The translations under genes were made by a program, and so were the position numbers. From Sphingomonas sp. 7/4-4 (GTDB taxonomy: Bacteria; Pseudomonadota; Alphaproteobacteria; Sphingomonadales; Sphingomonadaceae), in assembly GCF_027941955.1 (NCBI RefSeq), contig NZ_CP115960.1, forward strand, positions 2,852,001 to 2,916,000: 64,000 nucleotides of DNA, read 5' to 3'. Shown piece after piece: positions 28,315-38,958 of the stretch. Each line of letters begins with the position of its first letter. Position 1 is the first letter of the stretch. The notes under the pieces were generated by a model, which made no database searches, was not told the origin of the DNA, and worked only from the letters and a program-made list of their open reading frames with translations.

Positions 28315-29540
28315 TCAACTGCTCGGCAAATCCTTGAGCGGCGTGGCCGGATCGGCCAGCCGCGCCGGATCGATCGTCGCGGCCTCGAGGACTAGCTTGC
28401 GTCCCTGAACATAATCCTTCGTGGCGTTGACGCAGTCGAGCGCGATGACGCGGCCCGCGCGCAGATAGATCACCGAGAAGCTCCGCGTCGCCGGATCGCC
28501 GCGCACTACTGCCGCGTCGTACCCCGTGGAGATACCGACGGTCTGGAGCTTGAGGTCGTACTGGTTCGACCAGAACCATGGGACGGCATCATAACTCGCA
28601 TCGATCCCGAGAATCGTCTTCGCGGCGACGGTCGCCTGATCGTTGGCGTTCTGGACCGATTCGAGCCGGATCAGGCGATCCCCGGCGAAACGATTGGCAT
28701 GGAGCGCGCAATCGCCCACCGCGAACACGTCGGGCAGCGACGTGCGGCATTGATCGTCGATCGCGACGCCGTTTCCACCGTTCGCGCCTGCATCGAGCAG
28801 CGGTGCGACCGCCGGTTCGATGCCGATGCCCACGATTGCCATTTCGGCAGGCACGGTTTCGCCGCCGGCCAGCTGAACACCGGTGACACGGTCTTCGCCG
28901 AGTATGGCATCGACCGAGACGCCGAGCCGCAATTCGACGCCATGCGCGCGATGCTCGTCCTCGAAGAAGCGCGAGAGCGGTTCGCCGGCGACGCGGGCAA
29001 GGACGCGGTCCTGTGCTTCGAGCACTGTGACTTGCCGCCCGAGCTTGGTCAGCACCGCCGCGGCCTCGAGACCGATATAGCCGCCGCCGATCACCGCCAC
29101 GCGACGCACGTCGGGCAATTCGGCAATCATCCGGTCGACATCAACGCGGGTGCGAACGGTGTGGACGCCGACAAGGTCGCCCCCGCGCAGGCGAGCCGGC
29201 GGGGCTTGCCGCCTGCGGCCCAGATCAGGCTGCCATAGCCGATCGTCTCTCCATCCATGGTGGTCACGCTGTGGCCGACCGGGTCGACTCGCACCACCGA
29301 ACGCCCGGCGAGCATCGTCACCTCGCGCTCTTGCCAGAAGGCAGCATTGCGGATCAGCAGCCGCTCGAACGATTTGTCGCCGGCGAGATATTCCTTGGAG
29401 AGCGGCGGGCGCTCATAGGGAAGCTCGGGCTCGTCGCCGAGCAGGCCGATCGAGCCCGAGAACTTGTTCTGGCGCAGCGCGATCGCGGCCTGCGCGCCGG
29501 CATGGCCCGCACCGACGATCAGGACATCGTAGCGGCTCAT
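28315..29540 (-). CDS. FAD-dependent ferredoxin/rubredoxin-type reductase (one frameshift)
   Basis: 408 residues after adding one base in the C run 29180-29184. N-terminal FAD-binding [17 protein letters not shown](P)-binding [18 protein letters not shown] motif [11 protein letters not shown], and a reductase C-terminal domain ([14 protein letters not shown]). Such enzymes pass electrons from NADH to ferredoxins serving P450s or dioxygenases. The start overlaps the fghA stop (ATGA-type), so it is the last gene of the formaldehyde operon, though no ferredoxin partner is visible. Confidence 0.88.
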
Positions 29541-30370
29541 GCGCGCAGCCGCTCGGCGTGCCAGGCGACATGTTCGGCCAGGAAACTGGAGACGAAATAA
29601 TAGCTGTGATCATAGCCCGGCTGAATGCGCAGCGTCAGCGGAATGCCCGCGGCGTCGCACGCCGTGCGGAGCAGTTCAGGGCGGAGCTGTTCGTGGAGAA
29701 ACTGGTCGGCATCGCCGACATCGACGAGCAATTCGGGCACGCGCGCGCCGTCGAGGATCAGCGCGCAGGCATCGTACGGGCGCCAGCCGTCGCGATCCTC
29801 GCCGAGATAGCCGGCGAGCGCCTTTTCGCCCCAGGGTACGACGCTGGGCGCGACGATCGGAGCGAAGGCGGAGACGCTGCGGAAGCGATCGGGGTTGCGG
29901 AGCGCGACGGTGAGCGCGCCATGGCCACCCATCGAATGGCCGGTGATGCCCTGCCGTGCCATGTCGGCGGGGAATTCGGCGGCGATCAGCGCGGGCAGCT
30001 CCTGCTCGACATAGGCACGCATGTGGAAATGCGAGGCCCAGGGCGCCTGAGTCGCGTCGACATAGAAGCCCGCGCTCTGGCCGAAATCATAAGCGGGATC
30101 ATCGGCGACGCCCTCGCCGCGCGGCGAGGTATCGGGGGCAACGAAGATCACGCCGTTCTCGGCACAGGCGCGGCGATACTCGCCCTTGTCGGTGACGTTG
30201 GCGTGGGTGCAGGTGAGCCCGGAGAGATACCAGAGCACCGGCAGCTTCGCGCCCGCTTCGTGCGGCGGGACATAGACCGAGAAGGTCATGTCGGTGCCGG
30301 TGGCCAGCGAGGCGTGGCGATACACGCCCTGCACGCCCCCGTGCGATTTGTTGGTGGAGACGGTCTCCAT
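29537..30370 (-). CDS. fghA: S-formylglutathione hydrolase
   Basis: 277 residues of the esterase D family. Hydrolyses S-formylglutathione to formate and glutathione, step two of glutathione-dependent formaldehyde oxidation. The catalytic serine is in GHSMGGHGAL, with Asp and His in DVGDADQFL and GYDHSYYF. The start overlaps the cupin stop (ATGA). Confidence 0.95.
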   Translation of the reverse strand: METVSTNKSHGGVQGVYRHASLATGTDMTFSVYVPPHEAGAKLPVLWYLSGLTCTHANVTDKGEYRRACAENGVIFVAPDTSPRGEGVADDPAYDFGQSAGFYVDATQAPWASHFHMRAYVEQELPALIAAEFPADMARQGITGHSMGGHGALTVALRNPDRFRSVSAFAPIVAPSVVPWGEKALAGYLGEDRDGWRPYDACALILDGARVPELLVDVGDADQFLHEQLRPELLRTACDAAGIPLTLRIQPGYDHSYYFVSSFLAEHVAWHAERLRA

Positions 30371-30726
30371 CAGATCGCCACGGCGCGCGTTGCGGTCGCG
30401 GAGTCGCCGGTATTGTCGGTGCCGGCGGGCTCGATCACGATCATCCGAACCTCGCCGTGGCGCGCGACCGGACGATGCTCGACGCCGCGCGGGACGACGA
30501 ACAATTCGCCGGGACCCACCGTCACAATACGGTCGCGCAACTCGATATCGAGGACGCCGTCGAGGACGAGGAAGAAATCGTCGGTTTCGTCATGCTTGTG
30601 CCAGACGAACTCGCCCGCGACCTTCACGATGCGGATGTCGTTGTCGTTATAGGTCGCGACGATCCGCGGCGCCCAATGCTCGGAGAAAGTGGCGAACTTC
30701 TCCGCCAGGTTGACGGCGCCGTTCAT
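30370..30726 (-). CDS. single-domain cupin protein
   Basis: 118 residues from MNGAVNLAEKFATFSEHWAP. A double-psi beta-barrel with the metal motif WHKHDETDDFFLVLDG and a downstream VPRGVEHRPV. Cupins of this short type are putative metal-binding regulators or enzymes of unknown substrate. It overlaps both neighbours (VOC upstream, fghA downstream), so it is an integral part of the formaldehyde operon. Confidence 0.88.
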   Translation of the reverse strand: MNGAVNLAEKFATFSEHWAPRIVATYNDNDIRIVKVAGEFVWHKHDETDDFFLVLDGVLDIELRDRIVTVGPGELFVVPRGVEHRPVARHGEVRMIVIEPAGTDNTGDSATATRAVAI

Positions 30727-31121
30727 GCCGGCACGCGCCATAGGGCACAGAGCTTGTTGCCATCGGGATCGCGCAAATAAGCGAGGTACATCGATCCCAG
30801 CGAGCCGCCCTCGCGCACGCCCGGCGGATCCTCGATAGCGGTGCCGCCATGCGCGACACCCGCCGCGTGGAATGCCGCCGCCTGCTCGGGTGAGCTGCAC
30901 TTGAAGCCGATCGTCGCGCCATTGGCGCAGGTCGCGGGCTCGCCATCGATCGGCTCGCTGATGCAGAAGCTGCCGCCGTCATGCCGATAGAACAGCCGGA
31001 CCTTGCCGGTAGCGTTCACATGGCGATACGGTTCACCGACGCCGAGCGTGCCGAGCACGGCGTCGTAAAAGACCTTGGATCGGGCGATATCGTTGCTGCC
31101 GACCATGATATGGCTGAACAT
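30723..31121 (-). CDS. VOC family (glyoxalase-like) protein
   Basis: 132 residues from MFSHIMVGSNDIARSKVFYD, with the vicinal-oxygen-chelate beta-alpha-beta-beta-beta units (GFKCSSPEQAAAFHAAGVAH, YLAYLRDPDGNKLCALW). Small VOC proteins next to class III ADH genes are frequent, with suggested roles in glutathione or aldehyde chemistry. It overlaps the cupin gene by four bases. Substrate unknown. Confidence 0.88.
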   Translation of the reverse strand: MFSHIMVGSNDIARSKVFYDAVLGTLGVGEPYRHVNATGKVRLFYRHDGGSFCISEPIDGEPATCANGATIGFKCSSPEQAAAFHAAGVAHGGTAIEDPPGVREGGSLGSMYLAYLRDPDGNKLCALWRVPA

Positions 31122-31137
31122 GTGCCGTCCCCTTTGC

Positions 31138-32250
31138 CTAATATACCACGACGCTGCGGATGCTCTCGCCGGCATGCATCAGATCGAAGCCCCTGTTGAT
31201 CTCGTCCAGCGTGAGGACGTGGGTGATCATCGGGTCGATCTGGATCTTGCCGTTCATGTACCAGTCGACGATCTTGGGCACATCCGTCCGCCCCTTGGCA
31301 CCGCCGAACGCTGTGCCGCGCCAGTTGCGCCCGGTGACGAGCTGGAACGGGCGTGTGGCGATCTCCTTGCCCGCTTCGGCCACACCGATGATGATGCTGG
31401 TGCCCCAGCCGCGGTGACACGCCTCCAGCGCAGTGCGCATCACTTCGGTGTTGCCGGTGCAATCGAAGGTGAAGTCGGCGCCGCCATCGGTGAGCGCGAG
31501 AATCTCGGCGATCGTCGCTTCGCGCGACTTGCCGCGCCCATCGATGAAGTCGGTCATGCCGAATTTGCGGCCCCATTCCTCGCGGTCCGGATTGATGTCG
31601 ACGCCGATGATCCGGTTCGCACCCGCCATCCTCGCGCCTTGCAGCACGTTGAGCCCGATCCCGCCGAGGCCGAACACGACGATGTTGTCGCCGACCTGGA
31701 CCTTGGCGGTGTTGACCACCGCGCCGACCCCGGTGGTGACGCCGCAGCCGATATAGCAGCTGGTCTGGAACGGCGCGTCCTTGCGGATCTTCGCCACCGC
31801 GATTTCGGGCAGCACGGCGAAATTCGAGAAGGTCGAGCAGCCCATGTAATGGAAGATGGTCTGGCCCTTGTAGCTGAACCGCGAGGTGCCGTCAGGCATC
31901 AGTCCCTTGCCCTGCGTGGCGCGGATCGCGGTGCACAGGTTGGTCTTGCCACTGAGGCACGACTTACACTGGCGGCATTCGGGGGTGTAGAGCGGGATGA
32001 CGTGGTCGCCGGGCTTCACGCTGGTGACGCCTGCCCCCACTTCGCGGACCACGCCGGCGCCTTCATGGCCGAGCACGCTGGGGAACAGTCCCTCGCTGTC
32101 GAGCCCGTCGAGTGTATAGGCATCGGTGTGGCAGATGCCGGTGGCCATGATCTCGACCAGCACTTCGCCGGCCTTCGGCCCTTCGAGATCGAGCTCGACG
32201 ATCTCGAGCGGCTGTTTCGCCTCGAACGCGACGGCGGCGCGGGTCTTCAT
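31138..32250 (-). CDS. adhC: S-(hydroxymethyl)glutathione dehydrogenase / class III alcohol dehydrogenase
   Basis: 370 residues from [20 protein letters not shown] after AAGGAG. Zinc/NAD enzyme that oxidises S-hydroxymethylglutathione to S-formylglutathione. It carries ICHTDAYTL (catalytic Zn), the structural zinc cluster [15 protein letters not shown], and the Rossmann motif [10 protein letters not shown]. First of five genes (adhC-VOC-cupin-fghA-FAD reductase) with overlaps or short gaps. Confidence 0.97.
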   Translation of the reverse strand: MKTRAAVAFEAKQPLEIVELDLEGPKAGEVLVEIMATGICHTDAYTLDGLDSEGLFPSVLGHEGAGVVREVGAGVTSVKPGDHVIPLYTPECRQCKSCLSGKTNLCTAIRATQGKGLMPDGTSRFSYKGQTIFHYMGCSTFSNFAVLPEIAVAKIRKDAPFQTSCYIGCGVTTGVGAVVNTAKVQVGDNIVVFGLGGIGLNVLQGARMAGANRIIGVDINPDREEWGRKFGMTDFIDGRGKSREATIAEILALTDGGADFTFDCTGNTEVMRTALEACHRGWGTSIIIGVAEAGKEIATRPFQLVTGRNWRGTAFGGAKGRTDVPKIVDWYMNGKIQIDPMITHVLTLDEINRGFDLMHAGESIRSVVVY

Positions 32251-32423
32251 CGGCAATCTCCTTGCTTCCGCGCCTGATCGAAGATGCGAGAGACGCTGGC
32301 AAGGCGCTTAAATTGACTCACTTGGCGAAAACGCAATGGATCTCGCAACAATATTGCGCAGCCGGCGCGTCACCGCTCCCCGCAGGGGAAGCGGAGATTA
32401 TCCTACATTGCAAGAAGGAAAAA

Positions 32424-32498
<75 letters not shown>

Positions 32499-32589
32499 AC
32501 TCGCCGGTCCGGGACCGGGCGGGAGGGGCCTATGTGCTTGGGGCCGACCGATTGTCAACCCGAAGCAGACCGGTTTATCGACTGTCCGC

Positions 32590-32736
32590 ATGAACGATGC
32601 AGAGAAGAAGGCGCGACTCGCCGAGGCGCTGAGGGCGAATCTGCGGAAACGCAAGGCACAGGCGCGCGAGCAGCACGCCGAACCTGCGCCTCAGAGCGAA
32701 TTCACCCAGGCAGCGGCGAACGCAGCGAAGTCATAG
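32590..32736 (+). CDS. small basic protein, hypothetical
   Basis: 48 residues: MNDAEKKARLAEALRANLRK followed by RKAQAREQHAEP... A short N-terminal basic helix with a neutral tail, of a kind common beside tRNA genes in sphingomonads. Its last 46 bases overlap, on the opposite strand, the end of the 39-residue protein at 32691-32810. Function unknown. Confidence 0.5.
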   Translation: MNDAEKKARLAEALRANLRKRKAQAREQHAEPAPQSEFTQAAANAAKS

Positions 32737-32810
32737 GCCTTGTCCACGATCGCGTGCGGACCCTTCATGTACATCGCCATGGTGACGGCGCCCGCCAGGA
32801 ACCACATCAT
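32691..32810 (-). CDS. 39-residue membrane protein, hypothetical
   Basis: MMWFLAGAVTMAMYMKGPHA followed by IVDKAYDFAAFAAAWVNSL. One N-terminal hydrophobic segment and an amphipathic helix. The ATG overlaps the pepP stop (GGATGATG), suggesting translational coupling. The 3' part is antisense to the small plus-strand gene 32590-32736, and one of the two may not be real. Confidence 0.5.
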   Translation of the reverse strand: MMWFLAGAVTMAMYMKGPHAIVDKAYDFAAFAAAWVNSL

Positions 32811-34601
32811 CCGATTGGCGCGACCTTCGCTTCCAACCATTGCCGTTCATCCTCAACCAGCTGCGGGCCAACCACTTCGAGCACCCGCGCGTGATAGGCA
32901 TTAAGCCACTGAAGTTCCTTTGAGGTTAACAGCGACGGCGCGATCAGCGTGCGCTCGATCGGCGCGAAAGTGAGCGTCTCGAAGCTCAGCATCGGCTGCT
33001 CGGCGCCGGGGATCGAGGCCTCGGTCACCAGCACCAGATTCTCGATGCGGATGCCGTATTCGCCGGCCTTGTAATAACCGGGCTCGTTCGAGAGGAACAT
33101 GCCCGCGCGCAGCGGCTCGAGGCTCTGGCCGCCGGGATAGAAAGGCTGTGCGATGCGCTGCGGGCCCTCGTGCACCGAGAGATAGGCGCCGACGCCGTGG
33201 CCGGTGCCATGGCCGTAATCCATCCCGACTTCCCAGAGCGGCGCGCGGGCGAAGCTGTCGAGCTGGGCACCGGTGGTGCCTTGGGGAAGATTGCCGTTGC
33301 AATGCCGATATGGCCCTTGAGCACGCGGGTGAAGCGATCCTTCATCTCGGAGTCGGCTCCCCGACGGGCATGACGCGCGTCACATCGGTGGTGCCGTCAG
33401 CATATTGGCCGCCCGAATCGACGAGGTAGAGCTGGCCGGATTCGATCGGCAGGCTCGATTCGTCGGTGACCTTGTAGTGCGGGATCGCGCCGTTGGGGCC
33501 GGTGGCGGAGATGGTATCGAAGCTGAGGTCCTTGAGCACGCCGGTCTGGTCGCGGAATTCGCGGAGCTTGTCGGCGGCCGACATTTCGGTGAGCTGGCCG
33601 GCGGGCGCGGTTTCCTCGAACCATTTGAGGAAGCGGACCAGGGCGGCGCCGTCGCGGGCCTGCGCGGACTTGTGGCCGGCTATCTCGGCAGGATTCTTGA
33701 GCGCCTTGGCGAGGACGACCGGGTCGCGCAGGCTGAGGATCTTCGCGCCGCCCGCGTCGAGCGAATCGAAGATCGCGGCGACCGCGCGCTCGGGATCGGC
33801 GGCGACGCGCTTGCCGGCGAACCCCTTGAGCGCGGGAGCGAAGGCGGCGCGGTCATGCAACCGGATCGCGTTGCCGAGATGCTGGCGGACGGCGTCGGTG
33901 ATCTTTTCGGGGCTCACGAACAGGTCGGCGGTGCCGTCCGCATTGACGATGGCATAAGCGAGCGCGACCGGCGTGTGGCTGACGTCGTTGCCGCGGACGT
34001 TGAACGCCCAGGCGATCGAATCGAGCGCGGAGAGCACCACCGCGTCGGCCTTGCGCGCGGAAAGCCACTCGGCGATCTCGGCGCGCTTGGCGGCCGAGGT
34101 GCGGCCAGCGGCGGCATCGTCCTGCACGCTCAGCGTCGCATCCGAGGGCGCGGGGCGATCGGGCCAGACCGAATCGACCGGATTGGTGTCCACCGCAACC
34201 AGCTCGGCACCTTTTTCGGCGAGCGCCTTCTTCGCTTCCTCGACCCAGGCGCGCGTGTGCAGCCAGGCGTCGTAGCCGATGCGGCCGCCATCAGGGGCGT
34301 GTTCGCCCAACCACGAGGCCATGCTGGTGCCGGGCACCGAGACATATTGCCACTGATCGGCCGAGACCTGCTGGCGGACCTGCAGCGTGTAGCGCCCGTC
34401 GGTGAAGATCGCCGCTTCGCTCGACAGCACCACCGCGCTGCCGGCGCTGCCCTGAAAACCGGTCAGCCAGGCGAGGCGCTGGGCATAAGCGCCGACATAT
34501 TCGGACATGTGCTCGTCGGTGAGCGGCACGACGAAGCCGTCGAGGCGGTCGCGCTTCAATTGCTCGCGAAGGGCGGAGAGGCGATCGGCGTAGCTGGACA
34601 T
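32807..34601 (-). CDS. aminopeptidase P family (M24B) Xaa-Pro peptidase (two frameshifts)
   Basis: 598 residues once bases missing near 33349-33350 and 33279-33280 are restored. Two creatinase-type N-domains (residues 1-300) are followed by the pita-bread domain with metal ligands: LVDSGGQYADGTTDVTR, HGTGHGVGAYL, NEPGYY and ENL. It removes N-terminal residues preceding proline. The starting ATG 34601 has GAGGAA upstream. It diverges from the DSD1-like gene. Confidence 0.92.
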
Positions 34602-34703
34602 GGCGGTTCCTCGAACATCGGATGCCGCGGACTTCGGACGCGCGCGAGTCGAGCGGCTGATTGCCCGACCGTTTGGCCGATGGAATCGCGATTGGGAAGC
34701 GCT

Positions 34704-35790
34704 ATGCCCTGGCGCATGACCACGCCCTCCCCCGCCGCGACCTGCCCACGCCCGCCTTACTGATCGATCGCGCCGCGCTGGAGCGCAACATCGCCGCGAT
34801 GGCGGCCTTTGCCGAGGCGCAGGGCATCACGCTCCGGCCACACGCCAAGACGCACAAGAGCGGCGAGATCGCGCGGCGGCAGATCGCGGCGGGCGCGGCG
34901 GGATCTGCTGCGCCAAGCTCGGCGAGGCCGAGGTGCTGGCCGCGGACGGCGTGGGGAATATCCATCTCACCTCGCCGGTGGTGACTCCGGCGGCGATCGG
35001 GAGGCTGGCGGCGCTCAACGAGCAGATCGCGCTGTCGGTGGTGGTCGACCATCCCGGCAATGCGCGGGCGCTCGGCGCGGTGGAGGGGCTCACCGTGTTC
35101 ATCGATCTGGATCCGGGGAGCCACCGCACCGGCGTGACTTCGGCGGAAGCGGCCGTCGCGCTGGCGCGGGCGATCGCTGCGACGGGCACGCTGAAGCTGG
35201 GCGGCGTGCAATATTATTGCGGCTCGCATCAGCACATCCGGAGCCTCGCCGAGCGGCGCGCCGCGATCGTCGAGCGGACCGACTATCTGCGCGGCGTGCT
35301 GGGCGCGCTGGCCGATGCCGGATTCGCCATCCCGGTGGTGACCGGCGGCGGCACGGGCACTTTCGCAATCGACGCTTCGCTGGGGGTGTTCACCGAGCTT
35401 CAGGTAGGATCGTACATCTTCCTCGATCGCGAATATCTGGATTGCGAGCTGGCCGGGCCGGATTTCGAGCCGGCTTTGTTCGTCGACGCCACGGTGGTGA
35501 GCGCCAACACGCCGGGGATGGTGACGATCGATGCTGGGCTGAAGGCCTTCGCGACCGATGCCGGTGTGCCGGTGGTGCTCGGTGGCGCGCCGGAAGGGAC
35601 GCGCTACGCCTTTACCGGCGACGAGCACGGCGCCTTGCTCGGCGACGGGCTCCCCGGACTCGGCGCGCGCGTGACGCTGATGCCGCCGCACTGCGATCCG
35701 ACGGTCAATCTCTACGACCTTTACCATGTGCTCGACGGCGACATGGTGACCGGGAGCTGGCCGGTGACTGCGCGCGGCCGATCGACCTGA
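34704..35790 (+). CDS. DSD1 / D-threonine aldolase-like PLP enzyme (two probable frameshifts)
   Basis: About 362 residues after adding one base at 34729-34733 and one at 34900-34902. Fold-type III (alanine-racemase-like) enzyme: PTPALLIDRAALERNIAAM, the PLP lysine in RPHAKTHKS, and the zinc pair in MPPHCDPTVNLYD, which marks D-serine dehydratase and D-threonine aldolase relatives. The first frameshift is inferred from ATG 34704 with GGGAAG upstream. The reaction cannot be fixed from sequence. Confidence 0.82.
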
Positions 35791-35885
35791 GCGGATGATT
35801 CGCCTGCGTTAAGCTTTACCGTTTCGAATATTTTGACGGCCATGATGGAGAGAGGATCGCTGCAGCCACGAGCGTGAAGGGATCC

Positions 35886-36742
35886 ATGCGCTTTTATTTC
35901 GCCACTTCGCCCGCGTTTCCCCGCGCCCTTCGATTGCGGCTGGCCGCGGTCTGCGCCGCGGCGACGAACCTGCCGTTGCTCGTCTGGCTCGGCGGGAGCG
36001 TGGCGACCGACGGCGTAGCGCCGGGTCCGTTCGTGGCACTGACGCTGGCGAGCCTGATGGGCACGGCAATCGCATTGTTCGGATCGGGCGCGGTGCTGGC
36101 GGGGCTTCCCTGGCGCAGGAACGGCGCGCCTCGGTGACGCCGCTGCCGCAACGCAACGAGGATCCGATCGGCGCCCTTCTCGCCGGGGTCAATCGCCCGG
36201 CGAGTGCCGCCGAGAACCGCCGGCGCGAACTCGATCTCGCGGCGAAGGAAGACCTGCTCACCGGAGCGCGCAACCGCCGCGGCTTCCTGGCCGATATCGA
36301 AGATTTCCTGCCCGCCGAGCGGCGCGGCACGGTTGCGCTGATCGATCTCGACCGGTTCCGCCAGATCAACGATCAGTTCGGGCACGAAGTCGGCGACCGC
36401 GTGCTGCGCGATTTCGCGGGACGGCTCTCGTCCGAGCTGCGCCGCGGCGATCTGGTTGCGCGCTGGGACGGCGAGGAATTCGCGGTCCTGTTCCGCGGCG
36501 CCACCGAAGACGAAGCCGCGGGCGTGCTGGGCCGGGTGACCCGGCGGCTGATCGCCAATCCGCTGATCGTGCTCGACGGAGAGGCGCTGACCTTCTCCGC
36601 CGGAGTCTGCCGTTTCGGCGGCGAGGCGATCGACGCGACGGTCCTCGGCGCGGAGAAGGCGCTCCACGAGGCGAAACGCGCAGGCCGGGCCCGCGTCGCC
36701 TGCGCGAGCCGCCCCGGACAGATATTGTTGCCGCTCGCCTGA
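35886..36742 (+). CDS. membrane diguanylate cyclase, GGDEF domain (one frameshift)
   Basis: As written there are two overlapping frames, 35886-36137 and 36134-36742. One base missing at 36129-36130 joins them into a 285-residue protein: two N-terminal membrane helices (residues 15-80), then a GGDEF domain with TGARNRRGFLADIEDF, IDLDRFRQINDQFGHEVGD and RWDGEEFAVLFRG. The signature is DGEEF rather than GGEEF, a first-glycine change that may or may not reduce c-di-GMP synthesis. GAAGGGA precedes ATG 35886. If the break is real, these are separate membrane and GGDEF genes. Confidence 0.78.
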
Positions 36743-36762
36743 ACGGCGCGATAAGGCGGGGA

Positions 36763-38826
36763 ATGACCGACCTTCCCAAGCCGCCCGTCGCGGCCACTCG
36801 CCCGCACAGTTTCTCCATCCATGGCGTCACCATCGACGATCCCTGGGCGTGGCTGAAGGATCCCGGCTATCCGGAGGTCACCGACAAGGACGTGCTCGCC
36901 TATCTCGAGGAGGAGAACGCGTATTTCGAGAAGGTGATCGCGCCCTTGAAACCGCTCAGCGAGCGGCTGTTCAAGGAGATGCGCGGCCGGATCAAGGAAG
37001 ACGAATCGACCGTGCCGCAAAAGGACGGCGACTGGCTCTACTGGACCGATTTCGAGACCGGCGGCGAATATCCGCGCTGGTGGCGCAAGCCGGTGAGCGG
37101 CGGTGAGGACCAATTGATCCTCGACGAGCCGGCGCTGGCCGCGGGCAAGGAATATTTCCGGCTTGGCGCGTTCAGCGTCAGCCCCGACGGGCGCTGGCTC
37201 GCCTACGCCGTCGACGATAACGGTTCGGAGCGGTTCGAAGTGCGGGTCAAGGATCTCGAGAGCGGCGAACTGCTGCCAGACACGATCCCGGGCATGCTTT
37301 CCGAGATCGTCTGGACCGCGGACTCGAAGGGCTTTCTCTACGGCGTCGCCAACGAGAATTGGCGCACCGACAATGCCCGCTGGCACAAGCTGGGCGAACC
37401 GGTGGAACGCGACGTCGAGCTCTTCAAGGAGGCCGATGAAGGCTATCGTGTCGCAGTAGGCGAGACGAGCTCGCGCAAATGGCTGGTGGTCGCGACCGGC
37501 GATCACCTGACCAGCGAAGCCTATCTGCTGCCGGCCGACGACCCTTCCGCACCATTGCTGTGCGTATCGCCACGCAAAGTCGGTCGTGAGTATGACGTCG
37601 ACGAGCATGACGGGACATTGTTCATCCACACCAACGACGTGGATCCGCAATTCCGGCTGGTGACCGCCAGCATCGACAATCCCGGCGAATGGGCCGAACG
37701 GATCGGCCCTTCGAAACACTTTTACATGACCGGGGTGAACTGCTTCGCCGACTTCTTCATCGTCGAGGGGCGCGACGACGGGCTCGATCAGGTCGAATTG
37801 CACCGTTACGATCCTGCCATCCCACCGGTGCGGCTGCGCTTCCCCGAGGCGAGCTATGTCGCGGGGCTGGGCGACAATCCGGAATACGCTGTCGACACGC
37901 TGCGGCTGAGCTACGAATCGATGGTCACCCCGGGGACGGTGCAGGATTACGACGTCGCCACCGGCGCGATCACCACGCTCAAGGTCCAGGAGATACCGAG
38001 CGGCTACGACGCGTCGAAATACGGCACCGAGCGGCTGACCATCGCGGCGCGCGACGGGACGCAAGTACCGGTCTCGATCGTCTATCCGAAGGACTTCCCG
38101 CGCGACGGCAGCGGCAAGCTGTATCTCTATGCCTATGGCGCGTACGGCTATGCGATCCCGCCCGGCTTCTCGACCAGCCGGATGTCGTTCCTCGACCGCG
38201 GCATGGCGTTCGCGGTCGCGCATATCCGCGGCGGCGACGATCTCGGCCAGCAATGGTATCTCGACGGCAAGCTCGACAAGCGCGAGAACACTTTCAACGA
38301 TTTCGTCGACGTGGCGAAGGGGCTGATCGAGTACGGCTATACCCACAAGGGCGGGATCGCGATCGCCGGGCGCAGCGCCGGCGGCGAGCTGATGGGCGCG
38401 GTGGTCAATTCGGACCCGGACCTGTGGGGCGCAGTGGTCGCCGACGTGCCGTTCGTCGACGTGCTCAACACGATGCTCGACGAGAGCCTGCCGCTAACCC
38501 CGGGCGAATGGCCCGAATGGGGCAATCCGGTGGAGGATCCCAAGGCATTCGAGCTGATCCGTTCCTACTCGCCCTACGACAATGTGAAGCCGCACGCCTA
38601 TCCGCCGATGTTCATCTCGGGCGGGCTCAACGATCCGCGCGTTACCTATTGGGAACCGGCCAAATGGGCGGCGAAGCTGCGCGCGACCAGGACCGACGAC
38701 AATGTGCTGGTGCTCAAGACCAACATGGGTGCGGGGCACGGCGGCAAATCGGGCCGCTGGGAGAGTTTGAAGGAAGCCGCCGACGAGATGGCGTTCGTGC
38801 TCTGGCAGCTGGGAGTGGAGGAATAG
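36763..38826 (+). CDS. ptrB: oligopeptidase B (S9A serine peptidase)
   Basis: 687 residues. A beta-propeller (residues 70-400) followed by the hydrolase domain with catalytic serine in GRSAGGELMGA, Asp in GGLNDPRVTYW and His in NMGAGHGGKSGR. Cleaves oligopeptides after basic residues, in the cytoplasm since no signal peptide is seen. A degraded copy of its last 60 bp occurs at 39324-39385. Confidence 0.95.
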   Translation: MTDLPKPPVAATRPHSFSIHGVTIDDPWAWLKDPGYPEVTDKDVLAYLEEENAYFEKVIAPLKPLSERLFKEMRGRIKEDESTVPQKDGDWLYWTDFETGGEYPRWWRKPVSGGEDQLILDEPALAAGKEYFRLGAFSVSPDGRWLAYAVDDNGSERFEVRVKDLESGELLPDTIPGMLSEIVWTADSKGFLYGVANENWRTDNARWHKLGEPVERDVELFKEADEGYRVAVGETSSRKWLVVATGDHLTSEAYLLPADDPSAPLLCVSPRKVGREYDVDEHDGTLFIHTNDVDPQFRLVTASIDNPGEWAERIGPSKHFYMTGVNCFADFFIVEGRDDGLDQVELHRYDPAIPPVRLRFPEASYVAGLGDNPEYAVDTLRLSYESMVTPGTVQDYDVATGAITTLKVQEIPSGYDASKYGTERLTIAARDGTQVPVSIVYPKDFPRDGSGKLYLYAYGAYGYAIPPGFSTSRMSFLDRGMAFAVAHIRGGDDLGQQWYLDGKLDKRENTFNDFVDVAKGLIEYGYTHKGGIAIAGRSAGGELMGAVVNSDPDLWGAVVADVPFVDVLNTMLDESLPLTPGEWPEWGNPVEDPKAFELIRSYSPYDNVKPHAYPPMFISGGLNDPRVTYWEPAKWAAKLRATRTDDNVLVLKTNMGAGHGGKSGRWESLKEAADEMAFVLWQLGVEE

Positions 38827-38958
38827 CGGGCCTGGGGCTGAGGAACCTCTTGCGGACTCGATACCGAGGGGCATTCCTCAGTCTTTCCTCACCTTCCGCT
38901 CATGCCGCGCGTTGCCGCCCATGCCACGATATGCCTTCAATTCCGCAGGAGGCGCCCA

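Noticed and set aside
36373..38346. 657-residue minus-strand open frame opposite ptrB and the cyclase
   Set aside because: Antisense shadow; no motifs, and the plus-strand proteins have clear family signatures.
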